NCBI GenBank assembly: GCA_947568835.1 | Contig: OX387608.1 | Span: 1,712,001 to 1,776,000, forward strand | Reading direction: 5' to 3' | DNA: 64,000 bases | From: Protonemura montana | Lineage: Eukaryota; Arthropoda; Insecta; Plecoptera; Nemouridae | Shown here: in pieces, positions 36,301 to 44,173 of the stretch | Layout of the letters: every line of letters begins with the position of its first letter | Numbering within the stretch: the stretch's first letter is position 1 | Notes under the pieces: model-generated | Databases searched by the model: none | Seen by the model: the letters and a program-made list of their open reading frames with translations, nothing else | Told to the model about the DNA's origin: nothing | Translations under genes and position numbers: made by a program

Positions 36301-37294
36301 AATAGGGGCAACATTTGATCAAACATGGTGTCTTGAAAGTTGGTCGTAAATCATCGTTTATCTTCGTTTATCTGTTATCACAGAAGTTATCACAGGTGGT
36401 TGTTTGTTGCCAAACTTGTTGCAATTGATTGAATTTTTTTTATTTATCGACGCACTGTTTTGACAATGGGTCATGTAGCACTGGTCTAAAAGCGTGGGTG
36501 AATGAACCTAGCCTAGCCTTGAAGGGAGGAAAAAAAACCCGGTGCCGGCACGTAGCCTACTCCTGTTGAAGACCAAGGGGACCACCGGCTTAACGTCCCT
36601 TCCGAAGGGCAGTACAACGCGAACAACAGGATTCCTCCCACAAATCCATGCTGTCGAGAGGTTGGTGAGCAAGGCGAGTGAAGTTGCTATACTAACTTTT
36701 ATCCCTCCAACCTCTCTCCCGAACAGAACTGGTCATGTGTATGATAGTCACCCATCCAATACTCGACTCAGCGCAGTGTAGCTTAACTTTCATCCCTCCA
36801 ACCTCTCTCCCGAACAGAACTGGTCATGTGTATGATGGTCACCCATCCCATACTCGACTCAGCGCAGTGTTGCTTAACTTTCATCCCTCCAACCTCTCTC
36901 CCGAACAGAACTGGTCATGCGTATGAAGGGTCTTCACTAACCGCACTGTTTTTCATTCCACAGGTTGTTTCGTCGCAAGTCTTCAACGAGGTGCACCCCT
37001 CCCCCCTCCCCTCGTCTGCTGCCGCCGACCCCCCTGTCACCGGGTCTGCCTCGGAGCGTATCGTCGCTCTCGGGTCGGCCACGCAGCGGTCCGGCCGGTC
37101 TGCACTCGTACACAGGTTCGGCCCCGCCCTCCCGCTCGGGCTCCCGGGCCGACATCTCGCTGGGCGTCGCCGAATGGGCGCGGCTTCGCACTGGCTCCGC
37201 CCCCGCGACTCCGCAGAACACGCCTCCCTCGTCGCCGCAGCACTGGCCGCGGCGGGCGTCGGTCTACGGTGCCGTCAGCAAGAGGCTTGCGTGA
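9346..37294 (+). CDS. DUSP22: dual-specificity phosphatase, DUSP22/DUSP15 type
   Basis: There are six exons: 9346-9366, 23079-23195, 23552-23676, 29228-29399, 30066-30244 and 36964-37294. All junctions are GT/AG, phases agree, and the joined frame is 314 residues. Exon 1 encodes only MGNGMNK, the N-terminal myristoylation signal typical of DUSP22 (JSP1/VHX) and DUSP15 (VHY). Exon 2 gives VIPGLYVGNY; exon 3 has the general acid D57 in ASDTPDQN. The signature HCLAGMSR (H87, C88, R94) is split across exons 3 and 4, the Cys codon being TG|C. Exon 4 has the YIMSVTPLNWKEAL and NPNAGFQRQL segments characteristic of this subfamily. The enzyme should dephosphorylate Tyr/Ser/Thr in JNK or related signalling at membranes, as known for vertebrate homologues. 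The last exon adds a 109-residue Pro/Ser/Arg-rich tail not present in human DUSP22; DUSP15 has a longer, low-complexity tail. Intron 1 is 13.7 kb and intron 5 is 6.7 kb. Confidence 0.92.
10060..10815 (+). repeat. 92-bp minisatellite, about 8 copies
   Basis: The repeat unit contains TTGAAACTGTTGCCATGACG, ACTTCCAATCACATGCAGTG and GAGCTAGAGATCCAACTTAT. Spacing between equivalent positions is about 92 bases. Divergence is low, with recurrent G/C variants (AGTTGAAC or AGTTCAAC). Confidence 0.95.
11035..11159 (-). repeat. tRNA-like retroposon head with a partial tandem duplicate
   Basis: This is the same tRNA-like family as at 3921-3994, on the minus strand, with the first 52-bp block repeated once (ACTTGGACCCCGATCTCCAC). 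Flanking TTTTGAGACGATTTTA and AATTGATGCCCAAACG are the family's flanking inverted repeats. Confidence 0.8.
11405..12100 (+). mobile_element. 5S rRNA-derived SINE, copy 1, with 90-bp internal tandem
   Basis: The head matches the 3' two-thirds of 5S rRNA, including the internal promoter: GATCACCGAAGTTAAGCA (A-box region) and TTGGATGGGTGACC (C-box region). The head block of about 90 bp (GTTAAGCAACACTGCGCTGA to GAGAGAGGTTGGAGGGATGA) is repeated four times. A conserved body follows (CAGCAACTTCACTCGCCTTG-like, then CTTCGGAAGGGACGTTAAGC), and the 3' end is AGTGCGTCGTTAAACACCA plus a short AAT-type tail. Confidence 0.85.
12142..12266. promoter_or_regulatory. three perfect CRE palindromes (TGACGTCA)
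   Basis: TGACGTCA occurs at 12142-12149, 12171-12178 and 12259-12266, with repeated ATGCAATTGCAA between them. CREB/ATF factors bind this octamer. Whether these act in the DUSP22 intron is unknown. Confidence 0.45.
12490..12895 (+). repeat. degenerate 11-13-bp tandem repeat
   Basis: The core GAGGGCATTTT is repeated about 30 times with frequent substitutions (GAGAGCATTTT, AAGGGCATTTT). A 38-bp unit (AAGGGGATTGTCGGGAGAAG) is duplicated at the right end. Confidence 0.9.
13262..14097 (-). repeat. tandem array of 52-bp truncated tRNA-like units, about 16 copies
   Basis: Each unit, read on the minus strand, contains AAGTAGCTCAATTGGTTAGA, GCAACACCCGCGACAGGTGG and AGATCGGGGTCC. That is the D-arm, anticodon arm and half a T-arm of the tRNA-like family, joined head to tail. 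The A-box is retained and the B-box is lost in every internal unit; a complete B-box remains only at the left end (13262-13285). Units are highly similar, so expansion is recent. Confidence 0.95.
14660..15328 (+). repeat. 60-bp minisatellite, 11 copies
   Basis: The unit contains GCTGCTGAGCAAACGAGGCC, GGCAACACGTGGTAACGGTA and GGTGCCACCCGATGGCGCTT. Because 60 is a multiple of 3, every frame stays open, giving false ORFs of about 240 codons on both strands. The right flank (15345-15475: AATAATTACGACTCAAAATA, TATCAATCGTTGAGGTAAGC) is shared in inverted orientation with the sibling array at 27.4-27.8 kb. Confidence 0.97.
15597..15815 (+). repeat. MITE-like element (GATGGCGGCC family), copy 1
   Basis: This is a dispersed element of about 220 bp with landmarks AGGTGTCCCTATGATTTCAA, TTTTGACCATTAAAGCGGTG, CTCAAGATGGCGGC and CCATGGCAACCGCTATCCAG. 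Further copies are at 20055-20260, 34425-34680, 40775-40985 and 57655-57870. Confidence 0.85.
16180..16740 (-). mobile_element. 5S rRNA-derived SINE, copy 2
   Basis: This is the same structure as copy 1 in reverse: the tail (GTGTTTAACGACGCACTG) at the left, the body with GCTTAACGTCCCTTCCGAAG, then three tandem 5S-like blocks with GGTCACCCATCCAATACCTG. Confidence 0.85.
17195..17765 (+). mobile_element. 5S rRNA-derived SINE, copy 3
   Basis: The 5S-like block is repeated three times, followed by the common body (17486-17640) and the tail AGTGCGTCGTTAAACACAAC ending in AATCAATCAA. Confidence 0.85.
20055..20260 (+). repeat. MITE-like element (GATGGCGGCC family), copy 2
   Basis: It shares the landmarks of copy 1. 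The right end reads CCGCTATCCAGGTGACTTGA then GATCAGTG, which closely resembles the 41-bp minisatellite monomer (CTATCCAGGTTATTTGAGAT). Confidence 0.8.
20690..21245 (-). mobile_element. 5S rRNA-derived SINE, copy 4
   Basis: The copy is reverse oriented, with the tail near 20700, the body at 20815-20970 and three 5S-like blocks ending at about 21242. Confidence 0.85.
21536..21720 (-). mobile_element. 5S-derived SINE fragment (tail and part of body)
   Basis: It contains AACTTAGCACTGTTTTGACG, ATGGCGTCGGTGAATGAGTG and GGCACGTAGCCTACTCCTGT. The 5S head is missing. Confidence 0.75.
23229..23525 (+). repeat. 41-bp minisatellite, about 7 copies, in DUSP22 intron 2
   Basis: The monomer is CTGGCTGGATCCTATGCTCT followed by ATCCAGGTTATTTGAGATCAG. 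It fills most of the 356-bp intron between exons 2 and 3. The same monomer makes much larger arrays in DUSP22 intron 5 and MAD1L1 intron 6. Confidence 0.96.
23710..24285 (+). mobile_element. 5S rRNA-derived SINE, copy 5, in DUSP22 intron 3
   Basis: It begins only about 35 bases after the exon 3 donor. Three 5S-like blocks (CCGAAGTTAAGCAACACTGC first) are followed by the common body and the tail AGTGCGTCGTTAAACACCAG. Confidence 0.85.
24300..25340 (+). other. DUSP22 intron 3, stretch without a recognised feature
   Basis: No gene is seen. A short C/T-rich tract lies at 24500-24530. The ORF-like region 25138-25350 has no recognisable family. Confidence 0.4.
25350..25640 (+). repeat. foldback element arm preceding a 47-bp array
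   Basis: Landmarks are TTTGCAATTTAAATCACATT, TATCAATCGTTGAGGTTAAC, CAGTGGCTCCACTTAACG and TCATTTGGCGGCCATCTTTC. The same landmarks recur at 28.5-28.86 kb, where both inverted arms are present. Confidence 0.75.
25643..26300 (+). repeat. 47-bp minisatellite, about 14 copies, in DUSP22 intron 3
   Basis: The monomer contains GTTTAACATTAACGTTCTGT, CTCTACCTAGAACCTGCACA and CTCAACG. Copies are nearly identical. The array directly adjoins the foldback arm ending in CACGCAGAAA. Confidence 0.97.
26314..27420 (+). other. DUSP22 intron 3, dispersed-repeat remnants only
   Basis: 26740-26880 carries the dispersed element with CCTTGATAAAGTTATAGGTG and CATTCAAAACCCAGTTGAAA, also seen at 46.0-46.5, 60.6-60.7 and 63.16-63.25 kb. 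27380-27480 is the inverted flank of the 60-bp array. No gene is recognised. Confidence 0.5.
27484..27833 (-). repeat. 60-bp minisatellite, about 6 copies (inverted sibling)
   Basis: This is the same monomer as 14660-15328 but in opposite orientation, with the same flank (TATCAATCGTTGAGG) also inverted. It therefore looks like a second copy of one composite element. Confidence 0.96.
28205..28450 (+). mobile_element. 5S-derived SINE, divergent head plus tail
   Basis: It contains GGGGAGTTAAGCATCACG and ATCGGATGGGTGACCACCTC (5S-like). The central body is lost and the tail AACGGTGCGTCGTTAAACAC follows. The head differs from the other copies and has no tandem duplication. Confidence 0.7.
28490..28860. 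mobile_element. foldback/MITE element with both inverted arms
   Basis: The left arm reads CGTGAAAGATGGCCGCCAAA, TGACTACCTTACCGAC and ACATCACGTTAAGT. The right arm is its inverse: ACTTAACGTGATGTTCCAGT, GGTAAGGTAGTCATTTGGCG, GCCATCTTTTACGCAG. An inner inverted pair (TTTCTCGTAGGTAAACTCGC against GCGAGTAACCTACGAGAAAT) is also present. The outer left end carries GAGTGTGCAGGTTATAGGTA, the inverse of the 47-bp monomer. Confidence 0.85.
28861..29185 (+). repeat. 47-bp minisatellite, 7 copies, next to DUSP22 exon 4
   Basis: This is the same monomer as at 25643-26300. It starts exactly at the right end of the foldback element and stops about 40 bases before the exon 4 acceptor (TGTCCACAG). Confidence 0.96.
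29410..30055 (+). repeat. 114-bp minisatellite, about 5.6 copies, filling DUSP22 intron 4
   Basis: The unit contains ACCATTGAACCTCCTATGCT, AGGCCATGATATACCCGTGG, TAACATAAGATAGCAGAATT and GATCTCAGCATCTCCATGGC. It begins within about 15 bases of the donor and ends about 10 bases before the acceptor of the 666-bp intron. The same family fills MAD1L1 intron 9. Confidence 0.96.
30560..31005 (+). repeat. dispersed element of about 440 bp, copy A
   Basis: It is nearly identical, in the same orientation, to 33620-34065. Landmarks are CCTTTTCTTGCAATAGTG, TTCAGCAGAACGTAGGTA, GCTAAGCTTAGCTAAGCTCA and CAGGCAGCGCCGACAAAGCA. It has no coding capacity and the family was not recognised. Confidence 0.85.
31045..31155 (+). 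mobile_element. 5S-derived SINE tail fragment
   Basis: It contains CACTCATTCACCGACGCCAT and AGTGCGTCGTTAAACACCAC followed by AATCAATCAA. Only the 3' end is present. Confidence 0.75.
31160..32250 (+). other. DUSP22 intron 5, no recognised feature
   Basis: No gene is seen. Several short stretches resemble each other (GTTTGATAAAAAAATATCAA at about 31347 and a related copy near 31590), suggesting an old local duplication. Confidence 0.4.
32255..33275 (-). repeat. cluster of decayed tRNA-like (B-box) sequences
   Basis: On the minus strand five tRNA T-arm/B-box-like motifs occur within about 1 kb, complementary to TTTGAACCCGGGC (32267), GGATTCGAAGTCC (32603), GGGAATCGAACTC (32708), GGGATTCGAAGGC (33040) and GGGATTCGATCCC (33218). 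Some have D-arm-like GGCTGAGTGG or CTGAGTGGTCG further on. They differ from the main tRNA-like family and from each other. Confidence 0.5.
33620..34065 (+). repeat. dispersed element of about 440 bp, copy B
   Basis: This is the second copy of the 30560-31005 element. Differences are scattered substitutions and one short deletion near 33890. Confidence 0.85.
34425..34677 (-). repeat. MITE-like element (GATGGCGGCC family), copy 3
   Basis: It is reverse oriented and reads CACTGATCTCATTTAAACTG, GATAGCGGTTGCCATGGAGA, then TCCTACCTGTTGCCAAAATA and GATTGCCAGACTTCAATTTT. It runs directly into the 41-bp minisatellite (GATCAGCTGGCTGGATTCTA). Confidence 0.85.
34678..36046 (+). repeat. 41-bp minisatellite, about 33 copies, in DUSP22 intron 5
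   Basis: This is the same monomer as 23229-23525. A marker variant (ATCTGCTGGCTGG with CTATCGAGG) at 34965 recurs at 35621, 656 bases or 16 monomers later, showing a higher-order duplication inside the array. Confidence 0.97.
36430..36925 (-). mobile_element. 5S rRNA-derived SINE, copy 6, just before DUSP22 exon 6
   Basis: The reversed tail is near 36450, the body at 36545-36700 and two to three 5S-like blocks (CACCCATCCAATACTCGACT) run to about 36925. It ends roughly 38 bases upstream of the exon 6 acceptor. Confidence 0.85.
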
Positions 37295-37434
37295 CAGAGC
37301 GACCTGGGAATCAACGAGAGGGCGGTGGGTTCGGGTGGGTTTGCTCAGGGTTCATTACGTGTTCATCCTTGCCATGCCACGCGATTGTGCAAGGATGCAA
37401 TGAAGACCGTTCGCTAGCTTGAACGCTTTTCAAG

Positions 37435-37761
37435 ATGTCAACGGCTCAATATAGACTTTATAGAGGAGACTTCGTAAGTTCACAGCGTTTAAAAGCTACA
37501 ATCGCATTTCATGACAAAATCCTCGTATTCGTTGTTGTCCCTTCTACAGGAAACTCTCCGATCGCGATCACAACGTTGTGCGCGGAGCAAAAACCAGATC
37601 TTGACCAATTGAATGAGGTCCGAAGTAACTTGCGACAACAATTTTATGGCAAACATTTCAGTGATTTCTTTCTTCGATTTCAACTCAACTCCGTTAGCTT
37701 GATTCAAAGAACAATCGATGAAAGCAACGTAAACGAGATTTACGACCTAATCTATCTTTAA
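37435..37761 (+). CDS. possible small protein, 108 aa, unrecognised
   Basis: This ORF starts MSTAQYRLYRGDF and ends NEIYDLIYL, 140 bp after the DUSP22 stop. It could be part of the DUSP22 3' UTR or a separate gene. The mixture of hydrophobic and charged residues looks protein-like (KILVFVVVP, then DQLNEVRSNLRQQFYGKHF), but I recognise no family. No signal peptide or metal-binding motif is evident. Low confidence. Confidence 0.25.
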   Translation: MSTAQYRLYRGDFVSSQRLKATIAFHDKILVFVVVPSTGNSPIAITTLCAEQKPDLDQLNEVRSNLRQQFYGKHFSDFFLRFQLNSVSLIQRTIDESNVNEIYDLIYL

Positions 37762-37916
37762 ATTTAATCTTTTGTTTATTTGCATTCCAGATCCTCAATA
37801 GTGATAGAAATGTTTGATTGTCGATTGACCAAAACATTCGGTTCGCGATAGTTCTGTTTTCTTATCGGCTGAAGATAGGAACTTGAAGTGCACACTGCCA
37901 GAAGACTTACCTGCAT

Positions 37917-38798
37917 GAAGTCTTGGTTCTCTCAAGCCGTTCCAGAAACCGAGAGATAGGAGAGTGGCCCCATCTTAAATATCTATCTGTAAATCGAAAT
38001 TGTCACTACAATTAGTAGGACTTTTAGATGAGTTCAAACTGATTCTTGTCCCTTTCTTGCAATTTTTCCTAAGAACCCGATTGGTTCCATTCATTGCCAG
38101 CACGAGCGGCATCGAATCTTCCTCCTGGTTTTCCTTCTTCTCGTGGTCTAAGAAATGAAAACTGCCAGGGTTTGGTAAAACCATTCAATACCCCTGCATA
38201 TAATAAAGTATTAACTGTCCCCAGTTTGACAGATAGATCCCACCCAATCTAGTTACATTTAAAGTGACTATTATTTAATCACTGACAATTAATCAGCTGT
38301 TTAACAGTCAAGTGGCTGCATCCTCGTTTACTCTTAAAGCCACCAGACTAAAGTAGCTTTCAATATATCTCGAAAAAACATCCAGGCTTTGTACCAAAGT
38401 TTTCTCTAAAATTCCTCCGCATTGGCTTGTCGTATCGCTATAACTAAAAAAGCCAATCTTGCCAATCAACGTACCATAACCTATCCTTAACAGCTAACAA
38501 ACTTTTTAAAGCCAAATAAGTTGTGTCGATAAAACGCAACAAAATAAAAAGGTCGCAAAGAACTAATCCGGACTTAAATAAACCGTCCACGTTCAGTTTG
38601 TTTCGTAAAAAAGTAGTAACGACGGAGGATAAAGTTGACTTATAAACGGATCAATCCCGTAGCTTACGAGCATAGTTTAGTGAGAGAATAATGTCATTTC
38701 GTAGCACGTACTTGTAGAGCCTTGCGATACCAATCAACTTTAATCACTTACCGATGGATATGGACGAGACAGTCGTTGTTTCCTGTGCCCGCGTCCAT
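37917..38798 (-). CDS. possible small minus-strand gene, structure unresolved
   Basis: A candidate first exon at 38752-38798 encodes MDAGTGNNDCLVHIH and ends at a consensus donor GTAAGTG. A second candidate exon begins after the acceptor CATTTCTTAG near 38151. It reads either DHEKKENQEEDS... to a stop near 37975, or PREEGKPGGRF... in the frame set by the first exon. A third strong donor (CATGCAG|GTAAGTC) lies near 37917. The pieces have splice-like borders but no family is recognised. Confidence 0.25.
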
Positions 38799-38799
38799 A

Positions 38800-41415
38800 T
38801 CGATGTCTCCAATTTTTCTATATCTCGCTGAAACTTGCCAGCCGCTGTTTACGGACAAAATGCAAAGCCAATATTGCCAATTGTCTCACCCCCACGCACT
38901 ATCCTTCTTGCCCAGCGGTTGTGAACGACCCACCACAAAGCACAACAAAACGACTTGATAGATTTTATACCTTACTATACTGTATTTTAAACTTTTCACA
39001 CTTTTCCTTCTAAATACCTTTTACATACTATCAGGTTGTGATATAACGGAATTTCAGTCTACGCTGCTTTCGTTATCCGTAGGAAAGCCAGTCAACAGCA
39101 GAGCGTTCGATAGTTGTACACTTACGTAGCGAACTCGGGCTAGAAGCTAGATGATATTATCAAAGGAAAAGACAGAAGAGTGGCAAGAAGTTTGGCAATG
39201 GGCTCACAGACCTATAAAAGAACGTGCAAAGAGCAGCAAACTACTGGAAAATGGTACAGTAGTGTTTTTCCACCTACGCCATGTCAAACTATGAGTGAAA
39301 AAGGGCATTAATTGCGTACTATAATATTGATATCTAATCGCGATGTTAAGGTGTGATTTAAATTCGACTTGACAGAGGTTGACGTTGGATATTAAAGTTC
39401 ACTTGCCTAGCAAGCCATGCCACGGTTGTGACTGGAAGATGTGACCATGACAAAACTTTACCAACGTTCTTAAACAATCAAAGCCATGCTTACCGTTCCT
39501 CGGCCACATCTCTTATTGCCCCAGTAAACTGCGTGGCACATTCCCAGTCAACCTCTGAAGTGGTATGCAATGGTAGAACGATTTAACTAGCGCATTAACA
39601 ATTGTTTTATATTTCCAGCTAGCGCATGCGATTGTTGTTAGATACTTTTCAAATATTAACTGGCAATTGAACTTAATTGCCAGACAGTGATATAAATTTA
39701 TATTTCTCAAATAATACCAAAAAATAAATCAACGTGTTGGAAATGTTTTCAGGGTTATGTGAGCTGGTCTCACAGCTGGGCTTGGTGCTTACATCGTTAA
39801 TAGCAATTGTGATTTTATCAGAGGATTGTCGTTGGACGTGAAAGGGAGATCTATTTTGTCGTTGTTAAAACAACATAGTTTTCTAGCACACCAGATCGTC
39901 GCTGCTCGGCAGCAAACGTTTTATTTCTTCACCGGCGACAGAAAGAGCATTGATTTTTTGACAAGCAACGACACATTTGTAACAAATATCCTAAAGAAAA
40001 AAACCAACAATAAAAATAACGTATGTTTTAGAGACACTGGCTAATTATTGTTTCATTGTCGATGTGATTTAACTCCCAACAGGTATTTAACCCAAAGATC
40101 TGCCCACGGTTGTCATAGCAACAAGCACAAACACAAGGAATTGAACGGCCACCTCGAGTTTCCAATCTCCCACTAAACAAAGCAGGCTTTGACTTAACTG
40201 TCACTTTTGAGGTTATCTTGAAGTATATTACATGTTAACAATAAGATAACCTCAAAATTCTACCCTTAATTTCGCGCGTTGACTAATTCCATGAAGTAGC
40301 AGCGAGGTAGTAATGTTTTTGTTACCATTAATTTACATTATTAATGCTATGCACGCTCTGTTGATTGTGTGCAGTCTCATATGACAACCATTGTGTGCAG
40401 ACCTTCAGAAGACGATGTCCTAGATTCCTCTACTGGATAATAAATAGGTAAACAACAAAGAGACATGTCACTAAGCTAGACACAAAGGAATGGTGCAGAA
40501 CAAACCCTAACTTCATCGTGAAGTGCTCAATCCAAACGCTTACCTTATTTATAAACATTAAACATCGAACAAATTACTTTCGTTGCAAGCTCGATTGCAA
40601 GTTCGATTGCATTCAAATTCTTTATACCGAACCATGTAAAAAGCGTTAGGTAAAAATTTTATAAACATCCATATTACGTAGCTGGGGAGAGAATCGATAG
40701 AAAAGTGTTAATAAATCAGAAACTGTCCGTTCAGTTACGTTTCACCCGCGCCAATAGAATGTGACATGTAAACCACTGATATCAAACAACCTGGATAGCG
40801 GTTGCCATGGAGAGACTTTGAAGCCAAGGCAGCCATCTTGAGAGTCCTTGATTGTCAGGTCTCTCAAAGAGCACGTGATATTTCAAGTGTTTTCGTCGGT
40901 AGAAAACATGTTTCAAAAACTCTTAAATTAGCTTTGAAATCATAGGAAATCCTACCTGTTGCCAACAAAGGAATGCCCGGCTGGATCCAGGTTATTTGAG
41001 ATCAGCTGACGTGACATGCAAAGCAATACTAAAGCGCCAAATCGTTTTTTTTTAGCTGCTCAAACCGCTTTGAACCGCATCGATCCAGTGCAAAGGTAGC
41101 GGATAGAATTCCCTCGGCTGCGTTTCACCGAATGAAGTATAAAACTATCAAACGCGTCTCGTTCCGACCCCGACAACCACTCAACGGTTCAAACATGTAA
41201 CGACTAATTAACAACACCGATAAAAGCACACTACGCGTGATCGAGGGCCCCAAACGTAGCATGTGTTTGTGTTTCTGAGTGGGAAGGTTGAGAACGAGAT
41301 ATTAAAATGTCTTCCGGCGTTTGGCCTCGTATCAACGGTAGCTAGTCGAAGAGGTAGCTATGAGATTTATTAATTTAGCCAAATCACGAAAGATAACGTT
41401 AGGGGATCACTGTCG
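38800..41415. other. intergenic region between DUSP22 and EMC8
   Basis: No gene is recognised. 40775-40985 is MITE copy 4. A short inverted repeat, AACCTCAAAATTC against TTTTGAGGTTATCT, lies at 40205-40262. The rest appears to be single-copy AT-rich DNA. Confidence 0.45.
40775..40985 (-). repeat. MITE-like element (GATGGCGGCC family), copy 4
   Basis: It reads CACTGATATCAAACAACCTG, GATAGCGGTTGCCATGGAGA and CCTACCTGTTGCCAACAAAG. It is followed by a single partial 41-bp monomer (GGCTGGATCCAGGTTATTTG to 41005). Confidence 0.85.
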
Positions 41416-43579
41416 TTATCCGAATGTGTCCAGCTCTTCCTTGATGTCTTTGTTGATGCGCAAGTTCCTCCAGTCGAGCGAGATGTCGTCCAGATGATTG
41501 TCAAAGTCGATGAGATCGTCGTACGCACGTCCTTGCAGGAGCGAAGCCGTCGCGACCAGAGAATCTCCCTCCACGCTGAAGCTGATGAGAAAATGTCAAC
41601 GTTATTTGCGACTCCACTTTCTGCGGCAAAGATGTGAACGAGCTCAGTTAATTTTCTCAACAGCGATAAAGGAAACGGCCGAAATGTTAACAAACAAGTA
41701 TCCACTATCGCTGCCTGCCACTCACCGCTCGGTAAGTTCCGTACTCTCCCTTTACTTTCCCAATCAACATATGCGATAAATAAATTAAAATAATTTTTTT
41801 TAAAAATGTTAATTTTGTTGAGGTTAAGAATCGTCGACCGCGTTATACTAAGGTTGGATAAAACTACAGCATCGAGCCGCAAAATAAAGATAAGTTGATG
41901 GAATGTTATTGCTTAAAGAGAGAGCTAAGTTGCAATAATAAATTTATGCAGTGGTTGCATAAGCGATAACCTTCTGAGGACCGATTTCAGTGACGCCGTT
42001 TGGTTGTGATTTTAACCGGCGCAGTAATTTGCTTTAAAACAATGATATTTTAATAATTGCAAACCAAGAAACTATGGCAACACACGAAGAACAAGAATAA
42101 AATAGTTTTTAACAATGTGTTTGCTTTGAAACGTAATATTTGGTGACTTGGAAATACAAACAAAATATCAATGTGACTTCTTACTTTGATCTCCAAATGA
42201 CAGTTTAAAAGTTAAACCCCATCCTTCCAGGTTCAAATATTAAACGGTGATTTGGACGGAGAGAAAATAGTGACGGCTGCTAAATTAAATTAATTTTACA
42301 CGACAGGATAAAGCCTTCCGGAATCAACAAAAAATTATAATTGAAATGTATCAATCAAAAGTTTCTATATTAATTTAAAAATCCTCTATCAAATCTTCCA
42401 AAATGTCAGCATAACACAGAAAATCAATTTCAACCGCCGACTAGGCAAGATTTAAACGGCGTTGGTGAAATCAGCCCAAACCTTTGTTCAATGATTCTAT
42501 AATAGATTCTATCACGTAGGTCCAGGGACATTAAACAAAATATATTTTAATGTGTAACGGAACTTACTTTGACCGGTCTTTCTGCTTCCACTTGCCGTCC
42601 ACACATTGCAGGACACAAAGAGCCACGTTGTCCATATTGATAGTCAAACGCTTGTTGTCGATCTAACAGGAACAAGATAGCATATTACAGCTGGACTCGA
42701 TAATTGGTAAGAAGAGACTCACATCTTCCTCGATCAAAACATGTTAATTGAGTCTACAAAATGTGAATTAAGTGAACCATAACTTACAACAACCAGACAT
42801 GCCGAGTTGAAATTTTCTGCAATTTTATCTGCAAGTCGATTGCCTTTCTCGTAACTGTAAAGAAAAATATATTTTAAATGAATCATATTTATATCTGATT
42901 TAATTCTTAATGTACGTGCCATATAAATATATATATATTTTTAAACGTGTTAAAATATGGCACATCCAAGTTTAGTTAGGGTTTTAAAAATGGATGAATT
43001 TTAGTGATGTCATAGAAGATATGGCCATTAAAATCAATTATTCACCTTGTATCCTTGATGTTCTCATTAGCAACATAATATCCAGCAACAATAAGTCCAG
43101 ATGCTGATGCCATTTGATCAATCTGGAAATAAGAACTGCAGTTAAACAAATGTCATGATGACAAGTGCATCTGGCCCATATTCCGGCTTTTATGCTTCAA
43201 ACATGACTTAGCATTACAATAGGATAATTAAACAAATATAGTTTGTGCACGAGTCCAAAGAATTTCAAATGATATGTGGAAAATACTTTAGAAGCGTATT
43301 TCAGAGATTAGCTATTACAAACAGAAATTCCAATAATTTCCGGGTCGGGAAAGGCTTAGGACATACCTGTGTCAGAGCGATTTCGGCCATAGGAGTCACA
43401 TGTAGACATTGGTGAAACAGAGGAATGGCATCTGTTATGTTCAAACTTCTGGCCTTTTTATCATCCTTAGCTTTCGGCTCTTCGGCCAGCAACACGCCAT
43501 TTACTGAACAGTGCGGATATTTGGCCGCATGCAGCATCATTTTGCAATACGCACGTCCACTGAACTTTACGTCACCCAT
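41416..43579 (-). CDS. EMC8: ER membrane protein complex subunit 8/9
   Basis: There are five exons: 43579-43367, 43122-43046, 42854-42788, 42662-42568 and 41581-41416. All have GT/AG borders and matching phases, giving 205 residues (human EMC8 has 210). The protein is an MPN/JAMM-fold, catalytically inactive subunit of the EMC, which inserts tail-anchored and multipass membrane proteins into the ER. Family landmarks are [20 protein letters not shown] at the N-terminus, the IPLFH segment, [20 protein letters not shown] and the C-terminal [15 protein letters not shown], almost identical to vertebrate EMC8/9. The JAMM zinc ligands are absent, as expected. Invertebrates usually have one EMC8/9 gene. 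Confidence 0.95.
42008..42325 (+). repeat. dispersed element of about 320 bp, copy A, in EMC8 intron 4
   Basis: It is nearly identical and in the same orientation to 61470-61790 in a TONSL intron. Landmarks are GCAGTAATTTGCTTTAAAAC, CACACGAAGAACAAGAATAA, TTTGGTGACTTGGAAATACA and CCCCATCCTTCCAGGTTCAA. No coding capacity is seen. Confidence 0.85.
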
Positions 43580-44173
43580 CTTGAATTTCTACTCGAGTGC
43601 ACAGTGGATTGTGCAAGAAAGAAGTGGGAGGCAAAAGGCCGGCAAGCGGTAAAATTCAAATTAAATACAGCTCAGAGACAAAGGTTTTATTCCCAACCAA
43701 ATTCCAATAATGATACAGCTCAATTATTAACTGACTCGAGTATTAACAAGAAGTCTTAATTTAATCATTTTACAAGTAAAATAAAACTAAGAATAGGGTA
43801 ATAATAATAGCCCTACAACAAATGCTAGCAGAAACAATTAATTTAAAAATGTAGACACAAGAACAAATGAGTTCGCTCATTTTAGGGACAACTTATGTAC
43901 AATCCTGATGAAGAGAAAAGGCAGTAAAATATCAAACCTTTGTCATATATCCGTCCATACGCATTCAATTTAAGTGGCTGCACTCTCAAAACATTTGATA
44001 CAATAAAGACAAATTCATGATCAACTTAACATATAGTCGACAGCAAAGATAACCACAAAATCGGTTGGTAAGTTAAAGAATAAAATGTAAAAATGATACT
44101 AGTAAACTATACTAATTATACTATACTAATAAAATTATACTAAGGAAACTGTGATGGCCACCGATCTGAGAGG
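43580..44173. other. intergenic region between MAD1L1 3' end and EMC8 5' end
   Basis: About 590 bp of mostly AT-rich DNA holds no gene. It should contain the MAD1L1 3' UTR and the EMC8 promoter. Confidence 0.5.

Noticed and set aside
36937..37243. Minus-strand and alternative-frame ORFs over DUSP22 exon 6
   Set aside because: They are GC-rich shadow frames. The plus frame continues exon 5 in phase and ends at a stop at 37292.
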